Source: CAIPVR01 sp049316905 (GTDB taxonomy: Bacteria > Actinomycetota > Acidimicrobiia > Acidimicrobiales > Microtrichaceae). From it: a stretch of 59,150 bases of DNA. Location of the stretch: positions 1 through 59,150 of the forward strand of contig JBMOJH010000009.1 in NCBI GenBank assembly GCA_049316905.1, given 5' to 3'. The position numbers and the translations under genes were made by a program. Positions 33,729 through 41,738 of the stretch are shown piece by piece (position 1 is the first letter of the stretch; each line of letters starts with the position of its first letter). The notes beneath the pieces were generated by a model, which saw only the letters and a list, made by a program, of their open reading frames with translations, searched no databases and was not told where the DNA came from.

Positions 33729-34457
33729 ATGCCCCGCGTGTACATCCACGAGTACATCGACGTCGTCGGCACCCACCGGGCCGACTACCAGCACCACATG
33801 ACGGCCAACTGGGTCCCGGAGGCCGCCACCTACCGGCGCCAGCGGTGCTTCGGTGTCTTCTCCGTGGTGGGATCGACGGGCCGCTGGCCCCAGGGGGTGA
33901 ACCTCTGGGAGTTCGACTCGTGGGGCGACCTGGCCCACGACTTCGGCCTGGAGTTCGCGGGCCCCACCCACCGCGACCCGGTGCTCGAACGGTGGTGGGC
34001 CGACGCCGCCACCTTCCGCACGGGTGGCAGCGACCGGATCCTCGTGGCGCACCCCGACAGTCCCGGCGTGGAGGACCACCAGGCCAACGGCGGGACCGGC
34101 GCGGTGGCCTACCTGCACGAGGTGATCGACTGCCCGCCCGGCCGCGCCCGCGACGTGTGCGACACCGTGGTCGAGGCCGGCGCGGCCGACCACGAGCGCT
34201 TCGGCATCGAGCTCGCCGGCGCGTTCCGCACCGCGATGCACGCGGACGACCAGGTCATCGCCCTGTGGTCGTTGCCGGACTGGGACACGTGGGCCGCCTA
34301 CGAGGAGGCCGCCGACGGCGGTGGGCTCGAGTTCCTGCGCCTGTGGGAGCGCATCGGCGGCGACGTGGTCGGCCGCCGCCGGATCCTGCTCGTCGACGCC
34401 GAGCTGTCGCCGCTGCGGATCGGCCGCCAGCCCACCGAGGCCGACCGGCGGTCCTGA
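33729..34457 (+). CDS. conserved hypothetical protein, NIPSNAP-like tandem alpha-beta barrel
   Basis: A 242-aa soluble protein. It seems to hold two copies of a ferredoxin-like half: VYIHEYIDVVGTHRADYQHH to the strand GVNLWEFDSWGDLAHDF, and AYLHEVIDCPPGRARDV to VIALWSLPDWDTWAAYEE. The aligned strand-helix order (YxHExID ... LW..xxWxxxA) suggests a duplicated dimeric alpha/beta barrel as in NIPSNAP or EthD-like proteins. Function is unknown. ATG 33729 is chosen over 33699 because of the -10 box 7 nt upstream. The KstR-like site in its promoter suggests a part in steroid or lipid breakdown. Confidence 0.8.
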   Translation: MPRVYIHEYIDVVGTHRADYQHHMTANWVPEAATYRRQRCFGVFSVVGSTGRWPQGVNLWEFDSWGDLAHDFGLEFAGPTHRDPVLERWWADAATFRTGGSDRILVAHPDSPGVEDHQANGGTGAVAYLHEVIDCPPGRARDVCDTVVEAGAADHERFGIELAGAFRTAMHADDQVIALWSLPDWDTWAAYEEAADGGGLEFLRLWERIGGDVVGRRRILLVDAELSPLRIGRQPTEADRRS

Positions 34458-34513
34458 TCACACGGTCCTGAGCCGACCGCGGCCGCGCCGCGGCGCAGCG
34501 CCGCCGAACGGGC

Positions 34514-34864
34514 TCAGTGCCGGTGCTCGCGGCGGTCGACCCGCTTGTCCTTGGCCTCGTTGAGCTGGCGCAGGACCTCGTCCTTCACCTGGATGACCGC
34601 CGACCACAGCTCCTCCTTCTCGGAGGTGCCCACCATCGTGGGCAGGCCGGCCACGTGCAGCTCGAGGGTGACCTTCTGGCCGGGCTGGTCACGGTCCTTG
34701 GCGTGCAGGTCGAGGCGGACGCCGCTCGCCGGCTCACCGACGAGGCGGTGGTCGAGCCGGTCGAGGACCTCGACGGCCTTCTCCCGCTCGTCCTCGTGGA
34801 AGCCGTGGCCCAGGTGCAGGCACTGCGCGACGGTGGCGTCATCCGGTCCGGGGGTCGTGCTCAT
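34514..34864 (-). CDS. short HPF/RaiA-like ribosome-associated protein
   Basis: A 116-aa protein resembling the N-terminal domain of hibernation-promoting factors: LHLGHGFHEDEREKAVEVLDRL, then a strand LDLHAKDRD, VTLELHVAGLPTMVGTSEKE, and a helix AVIQVKDEVLRQLNEAKDKR with a basic end RVDRREHRH. HPF domains bind the 30S subunit and silence ribosomes in starvation. The long C-terminal dimerisation domain of actinobacterial HPF is missing, so it would be of the short type. The match is by pattern only. The ATG at 34864 follows a TAGAAC box inside the stop codon of the upstream GGDEF-EAL gene. The 56-bp gap to 34457 holds a weak inverted repeat (CTGAGCC 34468-34474 with 34511-34517). Confidence 0.7.
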   Translation of the reverse strand: MSTTPGPDDATVAQCLHLGHGFHEDEREKAVEVLDRLDHRLVGEPASGVRLDLHAKDRDQPGQKVTLELHVAGLPTMVGTSEKEELWSAVIQVKDEVLRQLNEAKDKRVDRREHRH

Positions 34865-34871
34865 GGCAAGG

Positions 34872-34877
34872 GTTCTA
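34872..34877 (-). promoter_or_regulatory. extended -10 box (TGGTAGAAC) of HPF-like gene
   Basis: Read on the minus strand, TAGAAC preceded by TGG ends 7 nt before the ATG at 34864. Its first bases are also the TAG stop codon of the GGDEF-EAL gene. Confidence 0.45.
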
Positions 34878-37208
34878 CCAGTGAACGGGTGACGGCTCCG
34901 AACCGGGACGGACGAGTTCCGGGAATGCATCGGGGGTCACGGGCCGGGAGTAGAGGAATCCCTGCCCCCGGGCGCACCCGGCGCCGAGCAGCGCGGCGGC
35001 CTGCTCCGGCCGCTCCACCCCTTCGGCGGTGACCTCCAGGTGCAGGCTCCGGGCCAGGCCCATCACGGCCGCCACGATCGCCACGTCCTCCGGGTCGTCG
35101 GGCAGGCCGTCCACGAAGGAGTGGTCGATCTTGACCACGTCGATCGGCAGCCGCTTCAGCAGCGCGAGGGAGCTGTAGCCGGTGCCGAAGTCGTCGATGG
35201 CGAGCCGCACGCCGGCGGCGCGGATCTCCTGGAGCACCTCGGCGGCCTCCACCGTGTCGCGCATGATCGCGGTCTCGGTCACCTCGAGGCACAGCTGCGA
35301 CGGCGGCAGGCCGGTCGCCTCGAGCACCGCCCGTAGGTGCGGCACCAGGACGGGGTCACCGAGCTGGCGGGTGGACAGGTTGACCCGAAGGACGAAGTCG
35401 GCGTCGACCGCGCCCTCGGCGCGCCACTCCGCCACCTGGACGCACGAACGCGTCAGCACCTCGCGGCCGATGTCGAGCACCGCGCCGTTCTCCTCCGCGA
35501 CCGGGATGAACCGGCCGCCGGCGAGCTGGCCGAGCGCCGGGTGGTTCCAGCGGGCGAGGGCCTCGGCGCCGAGCACGCGGCCGGTCGCGAGGTCCACCTC
35601 GGGTTGGTAGTGCACCTCGAGCTGTCGCCGGGCCACGAGGTTGCGCACCCCGCGGTCGAGGTCGCGCCGCTCGAGGACCTCGCGACGAAGGTGCTCGTCG
35701 AACGGCACGGCGCGGTCGCCGCCCATGGCCTTCGCCCGGTACACCGCGGCGTCCGCCCAGCGGAGCAACTCGGCCGGGTCGGTCCCCGCCGGACCCGCGG
35801 CCACGCCGATCGAGGCGGTCACCCGGCGCGCCACCCCGTCCACCACCACCGGCTCGGCGACGCAGCGCCGGACGGACTCGGCCACGGCCATCGCGGCGTG
35901 GAGGTCCGCGGGATCGAGCAGCACCGTCAGCTCGTCACCGCCGAAGCGGGCCACCACGTCGCCCGGGCGCAGCCGTTCGATCAGGCGGCGGGCCACCTCC
36001 CGCAGCAGGGTGTCGCCCGCGGCGTGACCGAAGGAGTCGTTCACGCCCTTGAAGTCGTCGAGGTCGATGAACAGCACCGCCGGCGACCCGCCCCCGGCGC
36101 CCCGCGACCCGGCCGCAGCCAACCGGGCGAGGAAGCCCGGCCGGTTCACCAACCCGGTCAGCTCGTCGTGGGTGGCGCGCCGCTCCAGCTCGATGCGGTG
36201 GCGGCGGCGCTCGGTGACGTCACGGAACACCACGAGGAGGGTCGGCTCCGGGCCGTCGAGCTCGGGCACCACGGAGACCTCGCTCGAGAAGGCGTCGCCG
36301 TTGCCGTCGAGGTGCATCTCGAGCGACTGCTCGCGTCCGGTCCTCAGCGCGGCCGCCACCGCGCCGGCGAACCGGCGCTGGGCGGGGTCGGGCATGGCCG
36401 GCCACCCGTTCACCGCCTCCAGGCCCATCGAGAGCAACCGGTCGCGGAATCGCATGGCCGCCGGGTTCGCGTAGATGACGTTGCCCGCGAGGTCGGAGCG
36501 CAGCACGGCGTCGGGCAGGGTGTCGACCAACCGACGGAACCTGCGCTCCACCCGCATGACCTCGTCGCTCGCATCCGCGAGCTCCGAGAGTGTGGTCCGT
36601 AGCGCCTCCTCCGACATCTGGCGGCTCAGGGCCCGCTCGGTCAGGGCGGCGACGGACCGCAGCGCGGTGACGTCCTCCTCCTCCCAGGTGCCGGCGCGGT
36701 GCACCCAGTCGAACCCCACCACCCCGCTGAGGCGGCCGTCGAGGGTGAACGGCACCTCGAGGATGCCGCCGATGTCCTGCTCGTCGAAGTACGCACGCTC
36801 GAGCGTCCACTCCGGGGGCAACTCGGTCACGTCGCGCACCTCGGACACGTCGAGGCGGTCGAGCAGCACCTGGATGTTCGGCGTCGACTCGATCGGGACG
36901 TCCTGCTCCACCGGCATGGTGGCCCCGACCTCCGGGGCGCACCACTCGTGGGTCATCGAGGTCGTGCCCCGGTCGTGGTCGAAGCGCAGCACGTAGGCCC
37001 GGTCGGCGTCGATGAAGCAGCCGACGCGACCGAGCACGTGGGTCAGCTCGGCGTCCGCGTGGTCGGCCGGCGCGTCGAGGAGCTGTCGGAACCCGGCCTC
37101 CACCAGTGCGCGCAACTCGTGGACCCGCGCCGCGCCCCCGGTCGTCGCCGCAGGGGCGCGGTCGTCCCCCGACGTACTTCGCACCCGGTCCACGCTATCG
37201 GGAGCCAC
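34875..37208 (-). CDS. GAF-PAS-GGDEF-EAL cyclic di-GMP enzyme
   Basis: A 777-aa cytosolic protein that may both make and break c-di-GMP. Order: a GAF domain (about 30-200, with IGGILEVPFTLDGRLSGVVGF across its core strands), a PAS domain (about 225-335, LVDTLPDAVLRSDLAGNVIY), GGDEF (about 345-505) with the active loop RFGGDELTVLL and an inhibitory RxxD site (RPGD) five residues before it, and EAL (about 520-765) with EALARWNHP, EVTETAIM, DDFGTGYSSLALLKRL and TAEGVE. GGDEL is a tolerated variant and all EAL metal ligands seem present. The GTG at 37208 has GGAGG 8 nt upstream and overlaps the dehydratase gene by 14 nt. It is the last gene of the fatty-acid operon. Confidence 0.93.
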   Translation of the reverse strand: MAPDSVDRVRSTSGDDRAPAATTGGAARVHELRALVEAGFRQLLDAPADHADAELTHVLGRVGCFIDADRAYVLRFDHDRGTTSMTHEWCAPEVGATMPVEQDVPIESTPNIQVLLDRLDVSEVRDVTELPPEWTLERAYFDEQDIGGILEVPFTLDGRLSGVVGFDWVHRAGTWEEEDVTALRSVAALTERALSRQMSEEALRTTLSELADASDEVMRVERRFRRLVDTLPDAVLRSDLAGNVIYANPAAMRFRDRLLSMGLEAVNGWPAMPDPAQRRFAGAVAAALRTGREQSLEMHLDGNGDAFSSEVSVVPELDGPEPTLLVVFRDVTERRRHRIELERRATHDELTGLVNRPGFLARLAAAGSRGAGGGSPAVLFIDLDDFKGVNDSFGHAAGDTLLREVARRLIERLRPGDVVARFGGDELTVLLDPADLHAAMAVAESVRRCVAEPVVVDGVARRVTASIGVAAGPAGTDPAELLRWADAAVYRAKAMGGDRAVPFDEHLRREVLERRDLDRGVRNLVARRQLEVHYQPEVDLATGRVLGAEALARWNHPALGQLAGGRFIPVAEENGAVLDIGREVLTRSCVQVAEWRAEGAVDADFVLRVNLSTRQLGDPVLVPHLRAVLEATGLPPSQLCLEVTETAIMRDTVEAAEVLQEIRAAGVRLAIDDFGTGYSSLALLKRLPIDVVKIDHSFVDGLPDDPEDVAIVAAVMGLARSLHLEVTAEGVERPEQAAALLGAGCARGQGFLYSRPVTPDAFPELVRPGSEPSPVHW

Positions 37209-38226
37209 TCCCGGAACCTCCGAGCAACGTGAGCGCCGTCGACAGGTCGACGTTGCCCCCGGTGAGCACGACGCCCACGCGCCGGCCCTCGAAGCTGTTG
37301 CCCTGCGGGCGCTGTCCGCCGAGTGCGGCGAGTGCCACCGTGCCGGACGGCTCCACCACCTGCTTGGTGCGCTCCCACAGCAGGCGCATCGCCGCGACGA
37401 TCTCGTCCTCGGTGACCGTGACCACCCCGGCGGTCAGGTCGCGCAGGGCCCGGAACGTGCGCGGCGCCAGCGATGTGAGCAGCCCGTCCGCGATCGTGCG
37501 CGGAGCCGTCTGGGGCACCAGGCGACCCTCGGCGAGCGAACGAGCCGCATCGTCGGCACCCGCAGGCTCCGCGGCCCACACCTCGGTGCCGGGCGACAGC
37601 GCGTCCACCACCACGGCGGTGCCCGACATGAGACCGCCGCCCCCCACCGGCACCACCACGGCCTCGAGGCCGTCGACGTCCTCGAGCAGTTCGAGCGCCG
37701 CGGTGCCCGCGCCCGCGATCACCCGGGGGTCGTCGTAGGGGTGGACCTCCGCCGCGCCCGTGCGGGCCCGCAGGTCGGCCAGTGTCGACTCGCGGGCCGC
37801 GAGCGTGGGTTCGCAGAACACCACCTCGGCGCCGAACGCCCGGGTGGCCGCGATCTTCGTGGCCGGTGCGTTCGAGGGCATCACGATCCAGCAGGGCACG
37901 CCCCGTTCGCGTGCCGCGAGGGCCAGGGCCGCGGCGTGGTTCCCCGACGAGTGCGCCGAGACCCCGGCGGCCGCCTCGTCGTCGTCCAACAGCGCCACCG
38001 CGTTGGCCGCACCCCGGGCCTTGAACGCGCCGACGCGCTGCAGGTGCTCGCACTTCAGGTGGACCTCGGCGCCCACCCACTCGTCGACACTTCGGCTCCG
38101 CAGCACCGGCGTGCGGTGCACCCGGTCGCGGATGCGCTCCGCGGCGGCGCGCACGTCGTCCACCGTGGGCAGCTCCGTGCCGACCGTGTCGGGCGGTGCC
38201 GTGTCGGGCGGTGCCGCGTCGTTCAC
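37195..38226 (-). CDS. threonine/serine dehydratase-like PLP enzyme
   Basis: A 343-aa fold-type II PLP enzyme of the threonine ammonia-lyase group. The PLP Lys is in HLQRVGAFKARGAANAV, the Asn/Ser loop is SAHSSGNHAAALALAA, and the phosphate-binding loop is VPVGGGGLMSGTA. These enzymes deaminate Thr or Ser to 2-oxoacids and ammonia; serine racemase activity is also possible in this group. There is no ACT regulatory domain, so it is probably the catabolic type. The GTG start at 38226 overlaps the SDR stop (GTGA). The N-terminus carries a duplicated APPDT, from a 15-nt tandem repeat. Confidence 0.9.
   Translation of the reverse strand: MNDAAPPDTAPPDTVGTELPTVDDVRAAAERIRDRVHRTPVLRSRSVDEWVGAEVHLKCEHLQRVGAFKARGAANAVALLDDDEAAAGVSAHSSGNHAAALALAARERGVPCWIVMPSNAPATKIAATRAFGAEVVFCEPTLAARESTLADLRARTGAAEVHPYDDPRVIAGAGTAALELLEDVDGLEAVVVPVGGGGLMSGTAVVVDALSPGTEVWAAEPAGADDAARSLAEGRLVPQTAPRTIADGLLTSLAPRTFRALRDLTAGVVTVTEDEIVAAMRLLWERTKQVVEPSGTVALAALGGQRPQGNSFEGRRVGVVLTGGNVDLSTALTLLGGSGSGSR
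38186..38215 (-). repeat. 15-nt duplication at the start of the dehydratase gene
   Basis: Two identical 15-nt units (38186-38200 and 38201-38215) lie just inside the GTG start and encode APPDT twice. It is another in-frame tandem duplication at a gene end. Confidence 0.85.
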
Positions 38227-39029
38227 GGCCCGGTGGGCTCCAGGTCGGGCAGGCCGAGGCCGAGCGTGGCGGCCTCGGTGCCGCCGTCGATCTCGAGGAG
38301 CTTGCCGGTGATGAACGACCCGGCGGGCGAGCACAGGTAGAGCACCCCGGCGGCGATGTCCTCGGGGCGGCCCAGTCGCCGCAGCGGGGTGGCGTCCTCC
38401 ATGGCGCGCCGGATGCCGTCGTCGGTCAGCACGGTCTCGAGCGCGGAGGTCTCGATGGACCCCACCGCGATGCCGTTCACGCGGATGTGCGGCGACAGGT
38501 CGCAGGCCATGAGCTTCGTGAGGTGGGTGAGCGCGCCCTTGGCCGTGCCGTAGGCGGCGAAGCCCCGGTCGGTCAGGCGGCCGATGGCCGAGGAGATGTT
38601 GACCACCGAGCCGCCACCGCGGGCGAGCATCGCCGGGACCGCCTGCTTGGTGAGCTCCAGCGCCGTGGTCACGTTGAAGCGGAACGCCCGCTCGAAGCTG
38701 CCCACGCTCGTCTCCAGCAGCGGTCGGGGGAAGGAGCCGCCCGCGTTGTTGACCAGTAGGTCGAGCCCGCCGAGACGCTCGGTGGCGACCTCGACCAGAT
38801 CGCCGAGGCGGTCGAGCTCCATCACGTCGAACGGCACGGTCTCGGCCCGACGTCCGATGGCGCGGATCTGCTCCGCGACCTCGTCGAGCTGCTCGGGGGT
38901 GCGCGCGGCGAGCACCACGTCCGCACCGCCCTCTGCGAGGGCCAGGGCCGAGGCGCGGCCGATGCCGCGGCCGGCGCCGGTCACGAGTGCGACCTTCCCG
39001 TCGACGCGGAAGCTGTCGAGGATGCTCAC
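38223..39029 (-). CDS. short-chain dehydrogenase/reductase
   Basis: A 268-aa classical SDR. NAD(P) binding is by VALVTGAGRGIGRASALA (13-30), followed by LLVNNAGGSF (91-100), the catalytic Ser in VVNISSAIGRL, and Tyr160/Lys164 in FAAYGTAKGALTHL. The end RPEDIAAGVLYLCSPAGSFITG is standard. It oxidises or reduces an alcohol/ketone, probably a 3-hydroxyacyl or steroid-like intermediate given its neighbours. The start is GTG 39029, chosen because it overlaps the stop of the thioesterase gene (GTGA) and is followed directly by the family N-terminus SILDSFRVDGKVALVTG. Confidence 0.93.
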   Translation of the reverse strand: MSILDSFRVDGKVALVTGAGRGIGRASALALAEGGADVVLAARTPEQLDEVAEQIRAIGRRAETVPFDVMELDRLGDLVEVATERLGGLDLLVNNAGGSFPRPLLETSVGSFERAFRFNVTTALELTKQAVPAMLARGGGSVVNISSAIGRLTDRGFAAYGTAKGALTHLTKLMACDLSPHIRVNGIAVGSIETSALETVLTDDGIRRAMEDATPLRRLGRPEDIAAGVLYLCSPAGSFITGKLLEIDGGTEAATLGLGLPDLEPTGP

Positions 39030-39496
39030 GTTGGTGCTCCGTTCTGGTGGGCGTCCGGCCCGGTCCCGTCGACCAGCGCCAGCGAGTAGGTGACCACGGC
39101 GTGGGCCATGGGGTCGGGGTGTCCGTCGGAGGAGATGGCGACCTCCACCAGGGCGAGCGTGCGGCCCAGCTTCAGGAGGGTGGCGCGGGCGAGCAGGTCG
39201 CCGGGCCGCGGCCGGCGCAGGAAGTTGATGTTGAGGTTGCTCGTGACGGCCAGCGCCTGCGGTCCGATCCGGGCGAGCACCATGAGGTAGGCGGCGCCGT
39301 CGGCGAGGCCCATGAGGGTGGGGCCGCTCACCGTGCCGCCGGGGCGCAGGTCGCCGCCGCTGGTGGGCTGGCGCACGGTGACGTGCCCGGCGTCGAGCGA
39401 CTCGATGCGCCACGTCAGCTCGCGCTCGAACGCAGCGTCCATGAACGCGAGCAGCTCGTCGGCCGACATGGCGAGGGCGTCGCGGTCCCGGCTCAC
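39026..39496 (-). CDS. PaaI-type hotdog-fold thioesterase
   Basis: A 156-aa protein of the hotdog thioesterase superfamily. A helix (LLAFMDAAFERELTWRIESL) precedes the hotdog core: GGTVSGPTLMGLADGAAYLMV with the catalytic-loop Gly/Asp, then ALAVTSNLNINFLRRPRPGDLLA and TLALVEVAISSDG. Such enzymes cleave acyl-CoA thioesters and commonly rescue CoA from dead-end phenylacetyl or fatty-acyl intermediates. GTG 39496 is chosen because it forms the same GTGA overlap with the gene before it as its neighbours do; ATG 39469 is an alternative. Confidence 0.85.
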   Translation of the reverse strand: MSRDRDALAMSADELLAFMDAAFERELTWRIESLDAGHVTVRQPTSGGDLRPGGTVSGPTLMGLADGAAYLMVLARIGPQALAVTSNLNINFLRRPRPGDLLARATLLKLGRTLALVEVAISSDGHPDPMAHAVVTYSLALVDGTGPDAHQNGAPT

Positions 39497-40467
39497 AGCC
39501 ACCCCGACTTCTTGAACCGTGTCCAGAGGAAGCCACAGATCAGGGCGATGCCGCCGAGCACCACGAAGTAGCCGTACCGGCTGCGCAGCTCCGGCATGTT
39601 GTCGAAGTTCATCCCGTAGATGCCGGCGATCATGGTCGGCACCGCGAGGATCGCCACCCATGCGGACATCTTCCGCATGTCCTCGTTCTGGCGGATGCTC
39701 ACCTTGGTGAGGTTGGCCTCGAGCGCGGAGTGCAGCAGCTCGCGGTCGCCGTTGATCTGGTCCATCACCCGCTTCACGTCGTCGTTGGTGTCGGCCACGT
39801 AGTGCTGGAGCTCCGGGCCGATCACCGGGTGATCGATCGTCTTGAGCTCCGAGAGCATCTCGACCAACGGCGTGACGGCCCTGCTGAACTCGAGCACCTC
39901 GCGCTGCAGTTCGTAGATGCGCTGGGTGGGGTCGCGGCGCTGGGCGTCGGTGAAGACCTCGCCCTCGACCTCGTCGATGTCGTTGCCCAGGCCGGTGAGC
40001 ACCGGGTAGTAGGCCTCGACCGCCGTGTCGAGGATCTCGTGCAGGACCGCGCCCGGCCCCAGCGCCAGGCGGTCCGGCTGGGCCTCCAGACGGGAACGGA
40101 GCGTGTTCAGCGGGACGGCGTCGCCGTGGCGCACCACCACGATGTGGCGCGGTGAGCACATCATCGTGATCTGCCCGAACACCACCTTCTCGGCGAGGTC
40201 GTCGTACCGGGCCGGCCGGAGCACCACGGTGAGCGTGTCGCCGAACACGTCGACCTTGGGTCGCTCCTCGTGGACCCGGGCGTCCTCCACGGCGAGGGGG
40301 TGCAGGTCGAACGCAGCGGCCGCCTCCGCGAGCTCGTCCTCGGTGGGGTCGAAGAGGCCGATCCACGTGAAGTCGTCCGGGCCGGAGCAGCTCGCGACGA
40401 GGTCGCCGAAGGCGCCGTCGACGTCGATGCGGCGGCCGTCGCGGTAGACGCCCCGTCCGACGATCAC
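39493..40467 (-). CDS. CorA-family magnesium/cobalt transporter
   Basis: A 324-aa divalent-metal channel subunit. The cytosolic alpha/beta domain covers residues 1-160 and the long stalk helix about 160-265. Two C-terminal membrane helices carry the signature YGMNF (284-288), here in VPTMIAGIYGMNFDNMPELR; the second helix is YFVVLGGIALICGFLW. The family works as a pentamer letting Mg2+ (or Co2+/Ni2+) into the cell. The GTG at 40467 overlaps the metallo-hydrolase stop. Its place inside a lipid-catabolic operon is odd and may only reflect tight packing, though it ties Mg supply to the following cyclic di-GMP enzyme gene. Confidence 0.93.
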   Translation of the reverse strand: MIVGRGVYRDGRRIDVDGAFGDLVASCSGPDDFTWIGLFDPTEDELAEAAAAFDLHPLAVEDARVHEERPKVDVFGDTLTVVLRPARYDDLAEKVVFGQITMMCSPRHIVVVRHGDAVPLNTLRSRLEAQPDRLALGPGAVLHEILDTAVEAYYPVLTGLGNDIDEVEGEVFTDAQRRDPTQRIYELQREVLEFSRAVTPLVEMLSELKTIDHPVIGPELQHYVADTNDDVKRVMDQINGDRELLHSALEANLTKVSIRQNEDMRKMSAWVAILAVPTMIAGIYGMNFDNMPELRSRYGYFVVLGGIALICGFLWTRFKKSGWL

Positions 40468-41738
40468 CCCGTCTCCCCGGCGGCGGCCCGCGACTCGCGC
40501 TCGGCCCAGCGGAACACCCCGCGGGCCATCAGCGACGACTCGGCCGCCACCCGCCCGCCGAACACCTCCGCGCGCACCGCCTGCACGGCGGGGTCGTCGG
40601 GCGCGGCCAGGGCGGCGAGCTCGGCGAGGTGGCCGGCCAGCCGCAGGTCGCCCGTGGCCGCGAGCTCGGCGGCCCGGCCGGCCAGCACGGCGGCGCCCCC
40701 GGCGAGCCCGGCCAGTTCGGCGGCCAGGTCGGCCTCGGGTGCCGGCTTGAGCGTGGCCGGGTTGCCGTCCCACCAGCCCCCGTACAGCCGCCAGAGGTTC
40801 CGCACCACGAACTCCGGCTCGTCGTACAGCGGCTGCAGCCAGGGGAGCGATGCGAGCTCGTCGGGCGGGCGGACCTCGCGCACGCACTCGTCGAGACGCG
40901 CGCCGGCGTTCATGAGCCCGAGGGTCTGCTCGACCAGCGACTCGAGGTACGCCGCCGCGGTGGTGAGCACCCGCTCGATGCGGGCCGCGCCCGCGATCGG
41001 CGGGCCGTGGCCCGGGCAGAGCAGTTCGGCGCCCAGGCCGGCCATGCGTCGTAGCGCCGCGGCCCACTCGGCGGGGTAGCGCTGGGCCTTCTGCGGGTTC
41101 CCGCAGTTGGGCGCCACCCAGATCATCAGGTCGCCGGTGCAGAGCAGGCGGCGTTCCGGCACCCACACCCAGGTGTGGTCGTCGGTCTCGCCGCGGTCGT
41201 GGTGCAGCTCCACGCGCAGGCCACGGATGTCCACCTCGAGGTCACGGCGGTAGGTGGTGTCCGGGTAGCGGAAGTCGGTGGGGAACAGCGGCGCGGCGAG
41301 ACCGAACTGCCGCTGGTTGATCACGCCGTTGTACCCGGCGGTGCGGCGGTACCGGTCGAAGCGGTCGGCCACCCGCTCGTGGGCGACGACGCGCACCGGG
41401 CCGTTGGCGTCCTCGGCCTCGAACAGGGGCACACCGCCCACGTGGTCGACGTGGCCGTGGGTGTAGACCGCGGTGCGGACCGGGGCGCTGCTCCACCGAC
41501 GCAGCAGGTCGTGCACCTGCCCGGCGTGGATGAAGCCGCCGGCGTCGACGAGCAGCAGTTCGCCGCCCTGCTCGAGCGCCACCACGTTGGCGAAGCTCTC
41601 GACCCATCCCACACCCGGTGCCAGCTCGTGGAACCGGCTCTCGCCGCGGGGCATCACCGGGTGGTGGTCGCCGATCGACAGCTCGCCGTCGATCACACGC
41701 CGGGAGAACTCGATCGGGTCGTCGGTGGGCTCGTTCAC
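40464..41738 (-). CDS. metallo-beta-lactamase fold hydrolase, alkyl sulfatase-like
   Basis: A 424-aa MBL-fold enzyme. Metal-binding motif is YTHGHVDHVGG, followed by HHDRGETDDHTWVWVPERRL, GDLMIWVAPNCGNPQKAQRY and LCPGHGPPI, and the dimerisation region has WRLYGGWWDGNPATLKP. These are the landmarks of the SdsA1/BDS1 alkyl-sulfatase group, which cleave long-chain alkyl sulfates, but several members are broader hydrolases. No signal peptide is seen, so it is cytosolic. The GTG at 41738 overlaps the acyl-CoA dehydrogenase stop (GTGA). The neighbours suggest it acts on an aliphatic chain that is then beta-oxidised. Confidence 0.88.
   Translation of the reverse strand: MNEPTDDPIEFSRRVIDGELSIGDHHPVMPRGESRFHELAPGVGWVESFANVVALEQGGELLLVDAGGFIHAGQVHDLLRRWSSAPVRTAVYTHGHVDHVGGVPLFEAEDANGPVRVVAHERVADRFDRYRRTAGYNGVINQRQFGLAAPLFPTDFRYPDTTYRRDLEVDIRGLRVELHHDRGETDDHTWVWVPERRLLCTGDLMIWVAPNCGNPQKAQRYPAEWAAALRRMAGLGAELLCPGHGPPIAGAARIERVLTTAAAYLESLVEQTLGLMNAGARLDECVREVRPPDELASLPWLQPLYDEPEFVVRNLWRLYGGWWDGNPATLKPAPEADLAAELAGLAGGAAVLAGRAAELAATGDLRLAGHLAELAALAAPDDPAVQAVRAEVFGGRVAAESSLMARGVFRWAERESRAAAGETG

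Noticed and set aside
39493..40467. CorA gene as part of a horizontally gained block
   Set aside because: Codon use and GTGA coupling match its neighbours; nothing marks it as foreign.
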